Origin: Serripes groenlandicus
Taxonomy: Eukaryota > Mollusca > Bivalvia > Cardiida > Cardiidae
Direction of reading: 5' to 3'
Length of the DNA: 64,000 nt
NCBI GenBank assembly: GCA_031761405.1
Contig: JASEVX010000001.1
Coordinates: 114,067,516 to 114,131,515 of the forward strand
The notes beneath the pieces are model-generated. The model was not told where the DNA came from, made no database searches, and was given only the letters and a program-made list of their open reading frames with translations. Below, piece after piece: positions 45,130 to 56,075 of this stretch; the first letter of the stretch is position 1, and each line of letters starts with the position of its first letter. The translations under genes were made by a program, and so were the position numbers.

Positions 45130-45243
45130 GACAGAAGCAGATTTATTACAAATAATGTTATGCCTCCGCAACCAGGTATAACCACTGATCGAGTCATGAC
45201 GGTAACAGCGGAAACGTTAAGTCTCCGGCGCAGCGCTCCATGA
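45130..45243 (+). pseudogene. Remnant copy of the GPCR C-terminal tail
   Basis: In the + frame ending at TGA 45241-45243 the translation reads RFITNNVMPPQPGITTDRVM, then TVTAET. It is clearly related to the receptor tail RFNANVIMPLQPGTTTRVST followed by VNSQTTEQM. DNA matches too: ATGCCTCCGCAACCAGG against ATGCCACTACAGCCAGG. No upstream transmembrane sequence is present and an in-frame TAA at about 45123 precedes it. So this is either the residue of a tandem receptor duplication or an alternative tail exon; the remnant view is simpler. Confidence 0.6.
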
Positions 45244-45807
45244 AAACTAACCTTAAAGGCCGGTTTATCATTGTAAACCATGTTCAACGTGGGCACTCGC
45301 GCAGTCTGATCTTGCTCTGGACTATCGCTCTATAAGTCATAGGAGGTTTCTTGAAACAGCTAAAAGAAGTTTCCATTTCGAAAATTGACCATCGGTGCTG
45401 AGGCAGACCTTCATTTGTAATTATTAAACTGTTGGCTTTCTTGGAGCACCGCTCACATACTGATTGTCTACGTTGCGTTTGGAAAAAAGTATTGTTTTTA
45501 CGGAGAGACGAAATTGTTGAATACCATTTGTTTGGTACATTCCATTTTATACACGTAACACCGTTGATGCATCTGCTACAGAAATATGTGAAAACATTAG
45601 GAGAAATTGAGAAATGGACATACTGAATAAAGTTTTTGTCCATTTCTTGTAATTACTGTTTCAAAGATTAAGGTATTTATTCTTTTTATTCTTAAATAGT
45701 GCGAAATACGCAACAATGTAGTTCATAAAAGACACCTGTAACCGTTTCCACAATGATTCCAAAATCCCGACACGCAGTATACACGTATAAGAAGTTAACT
45801 TTATACG
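45244..45807. other. Intergenic, with a degraded repeat
   Basis: 45285-45455 (CACTCGCGCAGTCTGATCTTG ... TTGGCTTTCTTGGAGCACCGCTCAC) resembles segments near 23330, 24470, 29815 and 41665, perhaps an old palindromic element distinct from P. Confidence 0.35.
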
Positions 45808-46007
45808 NNNNNNNNNNNNNNNNNNNNNNNNNNNNNNNNNNNNNNNNNNNNNNNNNNNNNNNNNNNNNNNNNNNNNNNNNNNNNNNNNNNNNNNNNNNNN
45901 NNNNNNNNNNNNNNNNNNNNNNNNNNNNNNNNNNNNNNNNNNNNNNNNNNNNNNNNNNNNNNNNNNNNNNNNNNNNNNNNNNNNNNNNNNNNNNNNNNNN
46001 NNNNNNN
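45808..46007. other. Assembly gap (200 N)
   Basis: Exactly 200 unknown bases followed by a GA-rich run. Frames reading across it (45661-46089) are meaningless. Confidence 0.98.
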
Positions 46008-46045
46008 AGAGAGAGAGGGGAAGAGAAACAGATACAGAGACAGAG
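46008..46045. repeat. (GA)n-rich low-complexity run
   Basis: AGAGAGAGAGGGGAAGAGAAACAGA and AGACAGAGACA follow the gap directly; the gap probably lies within this simple repeat. Confidence 0.8.
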
Positions 46046-46109
46046 ACATTTTCACCTGTTCTTTTTGGGGTAAAATGCATAGCAAACATTCGTACCGACT
46101 GAGCTAGTC

Positions 46110-46250
46110 GGGCTCGGGAAGTAATTCAGTGACTAGTGTATAAGGAGGGCAGACATTAATACCATTTTTAAAGTATTTGGTATGACCCGACCGGGGATCG
46201 AACCGACGACCTCCCGCACCCGAAGCGGACGCTCTACCACTACAAAACAA
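46110..46250 (-). repeat. tRNA-derived SINE, GTAGTGGTAGAGCG-headed family
   Basis: On the - strand: GTAGTGGTAGAGCGTCCGCTTC (A box), GTCGGTTCGATCCCCGG (B box), GTCATACCAAATACTTTAAAAATGGT linker. Same family as 7915-8128. Confidence 0.7.
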
Positions 46251-46692
46251 CAAAACAATTGTGGTTTCAATGTTTCAGTTGATATTAAATGTAATTGTGA
46301 TAATAAACATCATCACATCTAATAGGTGACAATCTATGGAAGGTTAGCAGCTGCATGAGAAGGCTGTTATTTAGAAAATTGGTGTGTAACCGTTATATAC
46401 GCTTTAATAGGTAACTGAATGATCATATTATAATTCAACATTCTATGTTTTATTCCATGTTTTATCGCCATGCAACTTTTTTTATATTAAGAATATCAAT
46501 GTTTTAATTAATTGTTAAAGAGTGCACCAAATTACAAGGAATCTGTCAAGCAAACGGATAATATAAGGACCTTCTTCAATAGGCAACACAATAGACTGAA
46601 ATAAACAAGCAATGGCTTAAATGCAGCATTTATCATAAATTCCAGAGACCAAACAGCTCATTGTTCGCTAGCTGTGATATAACAAAGCCCTC

Positions 46693-46905
46693 TTAACTCT
46701 TTCAGCGCCAAAGGCAATATTCAGGTCTTTGCAAACAATACTGATTCAGGCGAGTCAGCTCGTAACGAGCTGTCTCACCTGAAATCAGCATTGTTTGCCT
46801 TTAAGTTATCAAAATAGTCCAAAGTTGTATTACATGAGAAGTGGAGACGCCCGATTTTCATCATGGAAGCGTCTACTTTAAACAATTCGGCGCTGAAAGA
46901 GTTAA
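46693..46905. mobile_element. MITE family B, complete copy
   Basis: TTAA at both ends, CTCTTTCAGCGCC and GGCGCTGAAAGAG, centre GCGAGTCAGCTCGTAACGAGCTGTCTCACC. 213 bp. Confidence 0.88.
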
Positions 46906-46963
46906 TATATACGTATATAACGTTAACTAATGTCCTGTATTGAAATCAACAGTGACGATATCA

Positions 46964-49900
46964 CTACCACGTTAATGGAAGTTTGCGGCCTGTGTTTGGA
47001 TACCGCTTTAGTAATACGCGTTTAAAGTCAGTATAGAAAACCCTATACACTGCTATTTCCCTGGTGCGATTTTTGTACGTGGACCGGCGTTCTTTGAAGC
47101 CGTCGTGAATTAGGAACCCGTCGTCTAACACCGCAAATTTGAAACCGCTCATATAGAGTTCACACATCTGAAAAAGAGAAAACAAATGAATTTCAGGCGC
47201 GTTTGGTGATTCGGAGGCTTATTGCGTGTGCGTACAGTCAAGACTCGGATCAGTCATTAGTTATCATCCGCTCCACGAGAAAAGCAACATTGTGGACCCT
47301 GCGTAAATTATCGACCGGTTCAGCCTAAACATACCGCGCAGGCTAACCCCGACAGACACGTTTCGCACCCTGTGGATTTTCTGTTTCATGAATCATTTCT
47401 CTATACCTCTTTCTCCCTGAGAATGAATGTGTCGGCCCGCATTAGCCCCGCGCGGATTGCGCATGCTGATTTAGGTCGATACATTACGCAGAGTCCATAA
47501 TATTGGGTTTTCTCGTGGAACGGCTCATAATATATATATACTAAGACACTTGGTCATTTGTGGGACATTTTTGAAAATATGCCCCTTACTGTGAGATTGT
47601 ATAAAAAGCACGGGGTATATATGGTACCCCATACAAATGAATGCGATTTTGATGCACTAAAATACATCTTAAAGTAAAAGAACAATAATCTTATAACACG
47701 GAATAACATCGAAATTCTAATTGAATTGTCTACCTTTGACATGTAGCCCGCTTCATTAGACTGTGTTCGGTAAGCGTCAACCTATATACCCCATAGACAT
47801 GGAGACATTTCGACATTGTTGCAAACCAGTCTAGAACTATTTATATGCCCCACATCTAAAACGAACTATATTATCTATAATGTTGGAGTTATTTTGTGTG
47901 GGGCATATACGATGTTCAATATATATATATTTATTTATATATATATACATAGTTTCGCCAGAGTCTTCAATGTCCGTCTATATGTTTTAAAGAACGAAAA
48001 ACATGCTTTGAAATAACATATACTGATTCGGTAAATGCACTCACTCACAGGGAGGATGAACCAAACATCGTGCATATACTAACATATGTCTGTAACTCTA
48101 ATTCATGTCCTACTTAATTTTATATTTATATAACAGTGTTGACATTTGCTTGTCTTATAAGAATGGCATAATACGATACATCTATTTTCCAAGATTCAAC
48201 AAATGAGCCGTTTCACGTGAAAACAAACATTGTGGTCTCTGCGTTATGTATCGACCAAGATCAGCCTGCGCCGGCTAATCTGGGCCGACCCATTCCGTCT
48301 TAGCGGGATAGGGGTATAAAGTAATGATTCCTGAAACAGAAAATCCACAGGATGCGAAAAGTTTGTGTACGGGTTAGCCTGCGCGGCATGCTTAGGCTGA
48401 TCCGGGTCAATACTTTACGCAGAGTCCACAATGTTGGTTTTCTGTTGAGATGGCTCAAATCTGCTTAACTGTCAGAGGACAGGAGTTCGGTGTATTTATA
48501 AACACTCGGTCTATCATAGAAGTACTGTCTAATATGTTCGAGGGCTTGGCGTGAAACGGTTGTAACTAAAATTGGTATTTTTTTTACCAAGGTTATAATC
48601 ACCTCGCCACAAAGTCCTTATAAGCGTTAATAATTTTTCTTGGTAAACAATGGAAATTTAGGTGCCATTGCTCATTCTGAGCAATGGCACCTAAATTTCC
48701 ATTGTTTACAAAGGGGTCAAAATCGCCCTAAACCTGGGTTTTCAAAATAGGTTTTTAGTTACAACCGTTTCACACCAAGCCCTCGACATGTTTCCGTATA
48801 ACTGTATGTTAATATCATCCAAACATGTTTATATAATTAATATCCATTGGAATGATTTCCCGCCGCCAGTTTAATCTATGAGTTCATGAACTCGTGCGGT
48901 GGGTGTGTGAATTCTCGAGCATGGTGACGTCAAATTCACTTCACTTGTTTTTCACGACCTGCTTATTAAAAACGTTTCAAGTTTAATTCTCCAACAAGGC
49001 AAGTATGAATCAACCTTAAAGTTGTACGATTGTCAGCGATATAAAGCATATTATAAATGTTTTCACTTTTGAAAATTAAACATAAACAAGACCGATTCAA
49101 GGAAATACTTTCTAATGAAATAGGTGAGCTCGGTCACCTACATGAGTTATCACGTGCATAGCTTTTTCTTAATTATATGAAGCTGAAGGTCTAACACCCC
49201 AACTATAAATACCAAGCGAACTATTGCCCCTCTCTTAACTCTTTCAGCGCCGAATTGTTTAAAGTAGACTCTTCCAGGTTCAAAATCGGGCGTCTCCATT
49301 TATTATGTAATAAAAGTTTGGACTATTTTGATAACTAAAAGGCAAACAATGCTGATTTCAGGAGAGACAGGTCGTTACGAGCTGACTCGCCTGAATCAGT
49401 ATTGTTTGCAAAAACCTCAATATTGCCTTTGGCGCTGAAAGAGTTAAACCGACGTTAGTGAACTATTGGAAAAGTAGCAAAATTGTTGTGTCATTACTGT
49501 TTTTATGTAAATAGAATTTGTTAAAACTCCTTGTTGTATGTCAAGCCCTGACTGAATCTAGTTCTGTTCTGTTCTATTCTATTCTGTTTAAAAATTTACG
49601 GTCATGAAAACTCATCGATTCCGGTCAAGCTCGTAAATATATGACCACATCGGTCGATGCAAAGCGATCGAAACACTCTGAATGTATCTAATAGATAACA
49701 AATTATTTACAAATGTTTTCTCAGATTAAGTGTTCATCTAGTATATATTACCCTTTCAGCGCCGAATTGTTTAAAGTTGGCTCTTCCATGTTAAAAATCG
49801 GGCGTCTCCTTTTCTCTTGTAATAGGAGTGTTGGAATATTTTCATAACTAAAAGGCATACAATGCTGATTTCAGGTGAGACAGCTCGTTACGAGCCAACT

Positions 49901-51595
49901 CACTTGAATCTGTATTGTTTGCAAAACACACAATATTGCCATTTGTGATTAAAGATATAACACACTATAACTTGTATTTTGCCAGTGCCCGCCAAGGCCG
50001 ATTGACGTATTCTGTACCAAAGTAACAGTTTATGACCATTAATCCTACATTAACTCTTCTGACCCAGTTTGATAGATTCATGTTTACTGCATATCCGTGA
50101 TTCAGTAAGCACAGTGCAACATATGAGCCGTCTCGCGAGAAAACCAACAGTGTGGTCTCTGCGTAAAGTATCGACCCGGATAAGCCTAAGAATGCCCCGC
50201 AGGCTTACCCTGTTAGGGACTTTTCGTCTCCTGTGGAATTTCTGTTTCAGGAATCATTACCCTAAACCTCTATCCCCCTGAGACGGAATTATCGGCCCGG
50301 ATCAGTATGCGCGGACTGCGCAGGCTGATCCGGTCGATACATTACGCAGATGCCATATTGTTGGTTTTCTCCCGGGACGGCTCAATTATTAAGAAGAAGG
50401 ATATACAAACCTGGCTCATGCGGTCGAATCCGTACCCTTTGAAAGTCTCATTGTAATCTGGTACTTCGTCTCTTCTGGTAATTAGATACGGTTCCCAATA
50501 CTGTTTCCAGTCTCGATAGTAACCCACACTTAGATTCCTGCCTACTTGTATCGACTTCCAGCGCTGATAGTCCGTATGAGCATGGCAATGACGACAAAAG
50601 TTATGATGAAATGGACGAACAGTGCCCCGGTCCCACATCTCTATTAGCGTATTTCGTGTAACAGTTGCGTTAATTAAAACGTTTGTTTCAAACACAGGCA
50701 ATATGAATGCCGTTTTCGGTTCTACGTGTGTTTTTATGAAATTCAAAAACTTACCATTCACACTCATAGATGGTAAGATGTCTATATCTATTGGTAGCAC
50801 GTATTCCGTGTACGCGTTTTTCATTGCCATGTTCCTTAAAATGTTAATTGGGTACGTAACTTGTTTATTAGCAAAATTTATTGACGATTCATTTTCTTTT
50901 TTAGGTAGAAAATTGCATGACATATTAATCATCTGCCGATCATCATCAATAGTTGACATGAACTGTCCCATCCCTCTTATCGGTACACACAAATGGAAAC
51001 TTACTCTTCTTTTAACGTTGGCATCGCAGTGGTGTAATGCGGTCATATATCTTAATGTATCTGATATTTTGGAGCCGTAAGTAAACACGGCTACAGATAT
51101 AGGGCCGTCCCAGAATGCTGCAAGTTTGGGGATATACTGGAGGTGATTGTCACTGCAATGACTGCACCATGAAATATTGAATACCTTGGTTAATCTTTCA
51201 TTATCTACATGATGGTCTGATCTAATGATGTTGACAATTGATATATATTCATCATTAGATGTGTCCTTTTTAGCTTCATTGACAATTTTAAACAAAGCTA
51301 TAACATTGTCATTAAGATTGTCATTTAAACTAACTCGATGCCCATTGACTCGACTGTTACCTTGGCTAATGTCGACTTCTGGTTTGTCTTTATGATTTGT
51401 GTTTTTCCTCTGTCCTACATCGGTAATTCTTACAAAAGGTATTCCAGTGTTAGTCAGTCTATCATTCAATTCTGCAGCTTTATAATACCTAAGGTAATGG
51501 TCACGAATACTTCTAGGCGTATAATAAACCAGCAATAGGCATAAACTAATACAGACATAACTTGTGAAATACAGGTATAGTCGAAGGTATTTCAT
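46964..51595 (-). CDS. Beta-1,4-glucuronyltransferase 1-like (GT49 family), two coding exons
   Basis: Type II Golgi membrane glycosyltransferase. In vertebrates B4GAT1 adds glucuronic acid to prime the LARGE polymer on dystroglycan; the substrate of this homologue is unknown. Exon 1 is 51595-50411 (395 codons), exon 2 is 47167-46964 (67 codons plus TAG), giving 462 residues against about 415 in human. A membrane anchor covers residues 4-25. GT49 landmarks: WDGPISVAVF (162-171), a metal-binding Asp-Ile-Asp at 270-272 in VLPIDIDILP, WEPY (367-370) and GYGFDRMSQ at the exon end, continuing as CELYMSGFKFAVLDDGFLIH in exon 2. The donor (CAG then GTTTGT at 50410) and acceptor (TTTTTCAG at 47168) join in phase 0. 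The long frame opens further upstream only from a TTG; the first ATG is 51595. A good acceptor (TTTATTTCTTTCAG, exon from 51649) predicts a non-coding first exon not located here. Confidence 0.87.
47266..47527 (+). mobile_element. Palindromic element family P
   Basis: ATCCGCTCCACGAGAAAAGC at the left, GGGTTTTCTCGTGGAACGGCTCA at the right, CTGTGGATTTTCTGTTTCAT in the middle. Lies in the B4GAT1-like intron. Confidence 0.8.
48204..48457 (-). mobile_element. Palindromic element family P
   Basis: Reverse orientation with CTGAAACAGAAAATCCACAGG. Ends TGAGCCGTTTCACGTGAAAA and TTGGTTTTCTGTTGAGATGGCTCA. Intronic. Confidence 0.8.
48539..48785. mobile_element. Palindromic element family C, copy 1
   Basis: Inverted ends CGAGGGCTTGGCGTGAAACG and CGTTTCACACCAAGCCCTCG. 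Strong central stem: AAATTTAGGTGCCATTGCTC, ATTCT, GAGCAATGGCACCTAAATTT. 247 bp. No clear target duplication. Intronic. Confidence 0.85.
49235..49447. mobile_element. MITE family B, complete copy
   Basis: TTAA-flanked, 213 bp, CTCTTTCAGCGCCGAATTG and TTTGGCGCTGAAAGAG, inverted orientation relative to 46693. Intronic. Confidence 0.87.
49555..49590. repeat. (TTCTG)n tract
   Basis: GTTCTGTTCTGTTCTATTCTATTCTG. Resembles the tail at 16728-16778, perhaps the 3' end of a retroelement. Confidence 0.7.
49748..49957. mobile_element. MITE family B, decayed right end
   Basis: TTACCCTTTCAGCGCCGAATTG on the left, GACAGCTCGTTACGAGCCAACTC in the centre, ATATTGCCATTTGTGATTAAAGA on the right. Confidence 0.78.
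50124..50384 (+). mobile_element. Palindromic element family P next to a splice donor
   Basis: TGAGCCGTCTCGCGAGAAAACC and GTTGGTTTTCTCCCGGGACGGCTCA. The exon frame can read on into it (the EPSREKTNN stretch), but the splice signals show this is intron. Confidence 0.82.
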
Positions 51596-51649
51596 GCTTG
51601 CTATGTATATGTTTTTCTCTTTCAAGAATAGTCTCAATCAATGGAGTAT

Positions 51650-52564
51650 CTGAAAGAAATAAAACACAATAATTCACGTACTGTCCGTTTTGAATATAAA
51701 TCATTTTACATCACAATGGACGTTTTTTTCTGTGGAACAATAATCTAAACAGCTGAGCCTAAAAAGTATACGTTGTTTCTATAATTAGATATATAATCAA
51801 ATGACATGTAAGTCAAATATATATATAATATTGAATGAAATATCCATATATTCAAACTCATATTCATGGTTGAACTGTCTTAAATTGATAATGGATCTCA
51901 GGAAATTAAAGGTTTTAAACACGGGATATTAATAGTTCAATTCAACACCAGTGAATAAATTAAATAAATGGATAGACGTTTAGGTACATTACTATTCAAA
52001 GTACAAGTGATTCGCACTTTTGTAAATGGAGACCATAAATGAATGCTATAACCGCAAGTGGGTTATTATACTCTCGCGACGACGGTATATAAGGATCCGC
52101 CAGTTTGTCCGTACGTTCGTACGTACATGCCCCAACGTCGTCATCACTCAAGCGACTTCATTTCTTATTCGATTTTCATAAAACTACACATACATGTTCT
52201 CTAACATTATATCTTGTAAAAGTTTGAAATTCATCGACCTAGATCAACGGTCAATGTCAAGAAGTTTATTATTTTTCTATTTGAAACGATTTCATCGCTC
52301 TAGCTACTTTGATTCTTATCCGATTGGGATGACACTTGACACACGGGTTTTCCAACATCGCCTCTAGTACGAGTTCGTGTTTCATCGAGCTAGGTCAAAG
52401 GTCAATACGAAAACATATATTGTTATTAATTATTCGGGCGAGTTGTCCTAACATTTGTGACGAGTTGTCTTAGGTTTGGAGTGAGCTGTCTATGTGGCGA
52501 GTTGTCCTACTTCTTTTTTCAAACTAGATCACATTTACAACTTATACCCTTCATCACAATGTAT
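51650..52564. other. Upstream of the B4GAT1-like gene
   Basis: Not coding. 52070-52440 (GCGACGACGGTATATAAGG, GTCCGTACGTTCGTACGTAC, TTCATCGAGCTAGGTCAAAGGTCAA) looks like an old dispersed repeat. 52436-52510 repeats GGCGAGTTGTCCTA-type motifs. The promoter and first exon of the gene are expected here or further upstream but were not identified. Confidence 0.4.
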
Positions 52565-52800
52565 CGAGGGCTTGGCGTGAAACGGTTGTAACTAAAAATG
52601 GTATTTTTTTACCAAGGTTATTTACCTCGCCATAAAGTCTCTATAAGCGTTAAATCATTTTTCTTGGTAAACAATGGAATTTTAGGTGCCATTGCTCGTT
52701 CTGAGCAATAGCACCTAAATTTGCATTGCTTACAAAAGGGTCAAAATTGCCTCTAATCAAAATAGGTTTTGAGTTACAACCGTTTCACGCCAAGCCCTCG
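52565..52800. mobile_element. Palindromic element family C, copy 2
   Basis: CGAGGGCTTGGCGTGAAACGG to CCGTTTCACGCCAAGCCCTCG, 236 bp. Flanked by GTAT on both sides (52561-52564 and 52801-52804), a possible 4-bp target duplication. Central stem TTAGGTGCCATTGCTCGTTCTGAGCAATAGCACC. Confidence 0.85.
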
Positions 52801-52814
52801 GTATGCAGTGACCT

Positions 52815-52975
52815 ATTTTCACACATCCATAGGCATCTCGATACATATGCAGCTGACCACTTTTGAAAACATTGTTGCAAAAGGAATTACGTCAATAATG
52901 TGTCATTCATTTACAGACCATTTCAATAATTTTGCCTAGATGTATTCAAAGTCAGATGCAGTTTGAAAAGGTTAA
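52815..52975. mobile_element. MITE family A, degenerate copy
   Basis: GACCACTTTTGAAAACATTGTTGCAAAAGG and GATGTATTCAAAGTCAGATGCAG with GAAAAGGTTAA on the right. Confidence 0.5.
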
Positions 52976-53085
52976 AAGGGTTTCCCTTTTACATAAGTAT
53001 ATGTATACAACTTCTTTAAAACATGTGTTCATTATGACTAAATGATACTATCCATTAGTGTATACATGATGGAAAATATATATCA

Positions 53086-53199
53086 GCTCTTTCGATCTTT
53101 TCAAAATATTCCAAAACTCTTATAACATGGATAAAACAGTCGCCTGATTTTGAACATTGAAAAGTCCTACTTTAGACAAATCAGTGCTGAAAGAATACT
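53086..53199. mobile_element. MITE family B, truncated
   Basis: CAGTCGCCTGATTTTGAACATTGAAAAGTCCTACTTTAGACAAATCAGTGCTGAAAGAATA is the B right half, with a short left remnant (CAGCTCTTTCGATC). Confidence 0.55.
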
Positions 53200-53315
53200 A
53201 TCAAAATATCTCATTGATAACCTAAGTCTTATTCGCTTCTCATCATTGTTTGTCCCATCTATTCTTATTCCAAGTACACATATGGCATATACACACATTT
53301 TGAAACGTGTAGATA

Positions 53316-53513
53316 TTAACCCTTTCCCTCATATAGACGCTTTCTGACGCCTCTGCAGCAGACGGCTTTTTGAAAACTTAGTGCCACAATGTTTTCCACT
53401 TTTTGTCATAGGTTATCCATTCAATTATGGAGATTTTCTAGGTTTTGACAAAATACGTTCAAAGTCGTCTGCTGCAGAATTGTCGTATGCCGAAAAGGGT
53501 TAAAACATAAAAA
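53316..53513. mobile_element. MITE family A, internally deleted
   Basis: TTAA at both ends with CCCTTTCCCTCATATAG and GTCGTATGCCGAAAAGGG. The central AAATTGC...GCAATTT hairpin is lost (CTTAGTGCCACAATG junction). Confidence 0.85.
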
Positions 53514-53849
53514 GCACGTCATGGAGTGTAGCAATGGGATACAGGTACGGGATAAGCGAGTGTTTTAAACATGTATGGCCCCTACCCTTGCTCCGTAGGC
53601 AAAAACTTCTTAACAGGGGGTAGTAATATAGTCTGCTAGAATGTAATTAGTATAATTTTTCCACACATGGCTGTTGACCAGTTTTAGAGCAGTTATTCAA
53701 AATTAGCTATTTCATTGAAAATCGCTATCCACATGAATTGATAATAAATTCAAATTAGAGAACCCTTTTTAATAATGTGTATATATGTGGGATACAAGTT
53801 TAACCTCCCCACTTTATGTTTTCCACTATGTCAGAAAAAAGGTTATATA

Positions 53850-53945
53850 ATTCCTTTACAGTTGAAGGCTTTTTCAAACAATTCAGATTCCTGTCAAACA
53901 GCTCGTAACATGCATGATTTGAAATCGGCAGTTTTTGCCACTCTT
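53850..53945. mobile_element. MITE family B, degenerate fragment
   Basis: AACAATTCAGATTCCTGTCAAACAGCTCGTAACATG...GATTTGAAATCGGCAGTTTTTGCC retains the central and left interior. Confidence 0.45.
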
Positions 53946-54017
53946 AAAATGAATATATAAGGAGTACATTCAATTAACATTGATATTGATATGGTTTAGG
54001 TCCATATGGTTTATGGT

Positions 54018-54510
54018 GTCTCAGTGGTATTGGATATAAGCGTTCAGTCAAGTGTATTCATGCAAGACACCTACAACAGAAGGCCTTAGAAAAACAATGT
54101 AGGGAGAGGTCCGATTTTACTCGTAAGGAGCAATTGAATTATTTCTGCATGCACTATTTTCCACTCTGTGGTTCACTAAATACTTGTAAGTAAATAAATA
54201 ATAACGAAAAATCAGTCTACATGTATTTCGTTATTACAAAAATCACATATCATTATTAATATTGTGCAACTTATTATTGTTTTAATAAATGAATTGTCAG
54301 TCAGTGTCGTAGGGGTATGAGAAATAAACGTTCAGTCAAATATATTCATGCAATATTCTTGAATATCTATGTTTATTATGTACACTTTCATTTAACACCA
54401 TATATATGCTCCATAGATATGCATTTTCCGACACCAAGTTCAGTGTAGGGAGAGCTCCGATTTTACTCGTAACGAACAATCTGAATTCTTTCTGCTCATA
54501 CTGTTTTTAG
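54018..54510 (+). repeat. Two related copies of an unidentified repeat
   Basis: ATAAGCGTTCAGTCAAGTGTATTCATGCAA ... TGTAGGGAGAGGTCCGATTTTACTCGTAA (54036-54137) recurs as ATAAACGTTCAGTCAAATATATTCATGCAA ... TGTAGGGAGAGCTCCGATTTTACTCGTAA (about 54326-54473), with a longer middle in the second copy. Confidence 0.7.
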
Positions 54511-56075
54511 CAAAAAGCCCTTTAGAGCCAATTGCTATAGTAGACGAATTCCGAAAACACTCACCGATATCGAGACAGGAATCAGTCCCTATTGTTAAAG
54601 TCTTATTACAATTTCGGCAATGAATTACTTCATAAATCTCTTTCTACAGTAGCTCTCCATTACTGAACACCATTTCGGGTTCAGAGAAATATCTTGATAT
54701 TTGTAGATTGTTTATATAATCAATGAAAGCGCATGCATATGTGGAATATTTACTAAAAATTAATGTTCTTGTTCAAAAAAAATCCATGTGTATAGTCTCA
54801 TACCGCCAAGTAATCCGTTACTTAAACAAACAAAATGCCGTAACTTGTAGGGATACATTGCCTGGAAAACATATTGCATTTGACACCACTTAAGCAATAG
54901 AAAGATCTACAAAGCAATTTGCTTTTAAAAACAATTGAATTATGAAATTGATACTTTAATGTATTTCTACGCTAACAACATTTTTTTTACTTAATCACGC
55001 GTAAAGTTCCTTTTCGATTCCGACTCAAATAAATTAAGTTAAGCGAACCCCAATGATAAAAAAATATACTAACAAATAATCAAATATTTAATGAAAATAT
55101 AATAACGGGTTGACAAAATATAAAGCATACGGCCCAAGAGTTATTTAGTCTTGACATCTTGATTTCAAAAATACTTTCGAATAAAATGTACAAGACGCTT
55201 TTCAGCTGTAACGTACTATTTCATAAAGTTAATTAGTTTTACACATACTCTTGAATGAGAGATGTTCGAAATGCATTGTGTTTTGTGGTTCATAAATAAA
55301 TACTGATCGAAAGTTTTTTCAATTCATACCCTCAAAGTACTCCCCAATGTAAGACACAATTACTTGTAGTCAATGTATCCAATTCCAGAAATCATCATGC
55401 TACAGGCTGACTTTGGTAAAGTACGAAAGTACTAATGAACAGCAAAACACAGAGCTTTTCGCGCTCGATAGCTACGACCAGAAAATAAGTACTGTTTTCC
55501 TTTTTCAATTTTCGAAACAGATAAAAAAAAAAAAATGGCAACGTCTCAGGATTCTCTCAATGATACATGATTAAACAAAATCTTGTAATATTTAAGATCA
55601 TGAGAATATGTACATATAAAGATATCTAATTGTCCATGGTGTTTTCACAAACTAAACACGTTGTACATGTACAAGGTCACTTCTACAAGGGAATGATATT
55701 ATATGCTAGTAATAAACTCGTATATAGAAATAACACTTTGACTATGTTACTTATCTACTAACAAATGAACAGGGAAATTGGTGCCAACTTTGCTAACGCT
55801 ATCTTATGACTATTTTAAAAATTGTTGAAAACGGTGTTTAAGCCCAATTAATTAATTAATTAGTTTTCCCAGTTATTATCTGATCATTTGACGCATAATT
55901 AAACAAATGCAATTAATAAACATCTGTAAGGCATAAAGGATCGAAAATATATTAGAATATCAACATCGTCCTACAATATGTAACGCTGCTTCGGATGTCA
56001 TCGCGATTTGACTTGACCTGATCGGCGGTACATATTGCTTGTTGAATAGCTTCTGTAGTTTTATGATTTCATTAT
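54511..56075. other. Apparently unique non-coding stretch
   Basis: AT-rich, no gene or named repeat recognised. Confidence 0.45.

Larger units (their letters stand above)
47168..50410 (-). other. Intron of the B4GAT1-like gene
   Basis: 3243 bp with GT and AG borders. It contains three P elements (47266, 48204 and 50124), one C element (48539), two B elements (49235 and 49748) and a (TTCTG)n tail. The P copy at 50124-50384 ends only 26 bp from the splice donor. Confidence 0.8.

Noticed and set aside
45661..46089. Frames crossing the assembly gap
   Set aside because: They consist mostly of unknown residues from the 200 N.
50342..50410. Extension of the glucuronyltransferase frame past GFDRMSQ
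   Set aside because: The added 22 residues come from intron and P-element sequence. A consensus donor and the matching downstream exon show splicing at 50411/50410.
51596..51637. Start of the glucuronyltransferase 14 codons upstream
   Set aside because: The upstream codon is TTG, not ATG; ATG at 51595 directly precedes the membrane anchor as expected.
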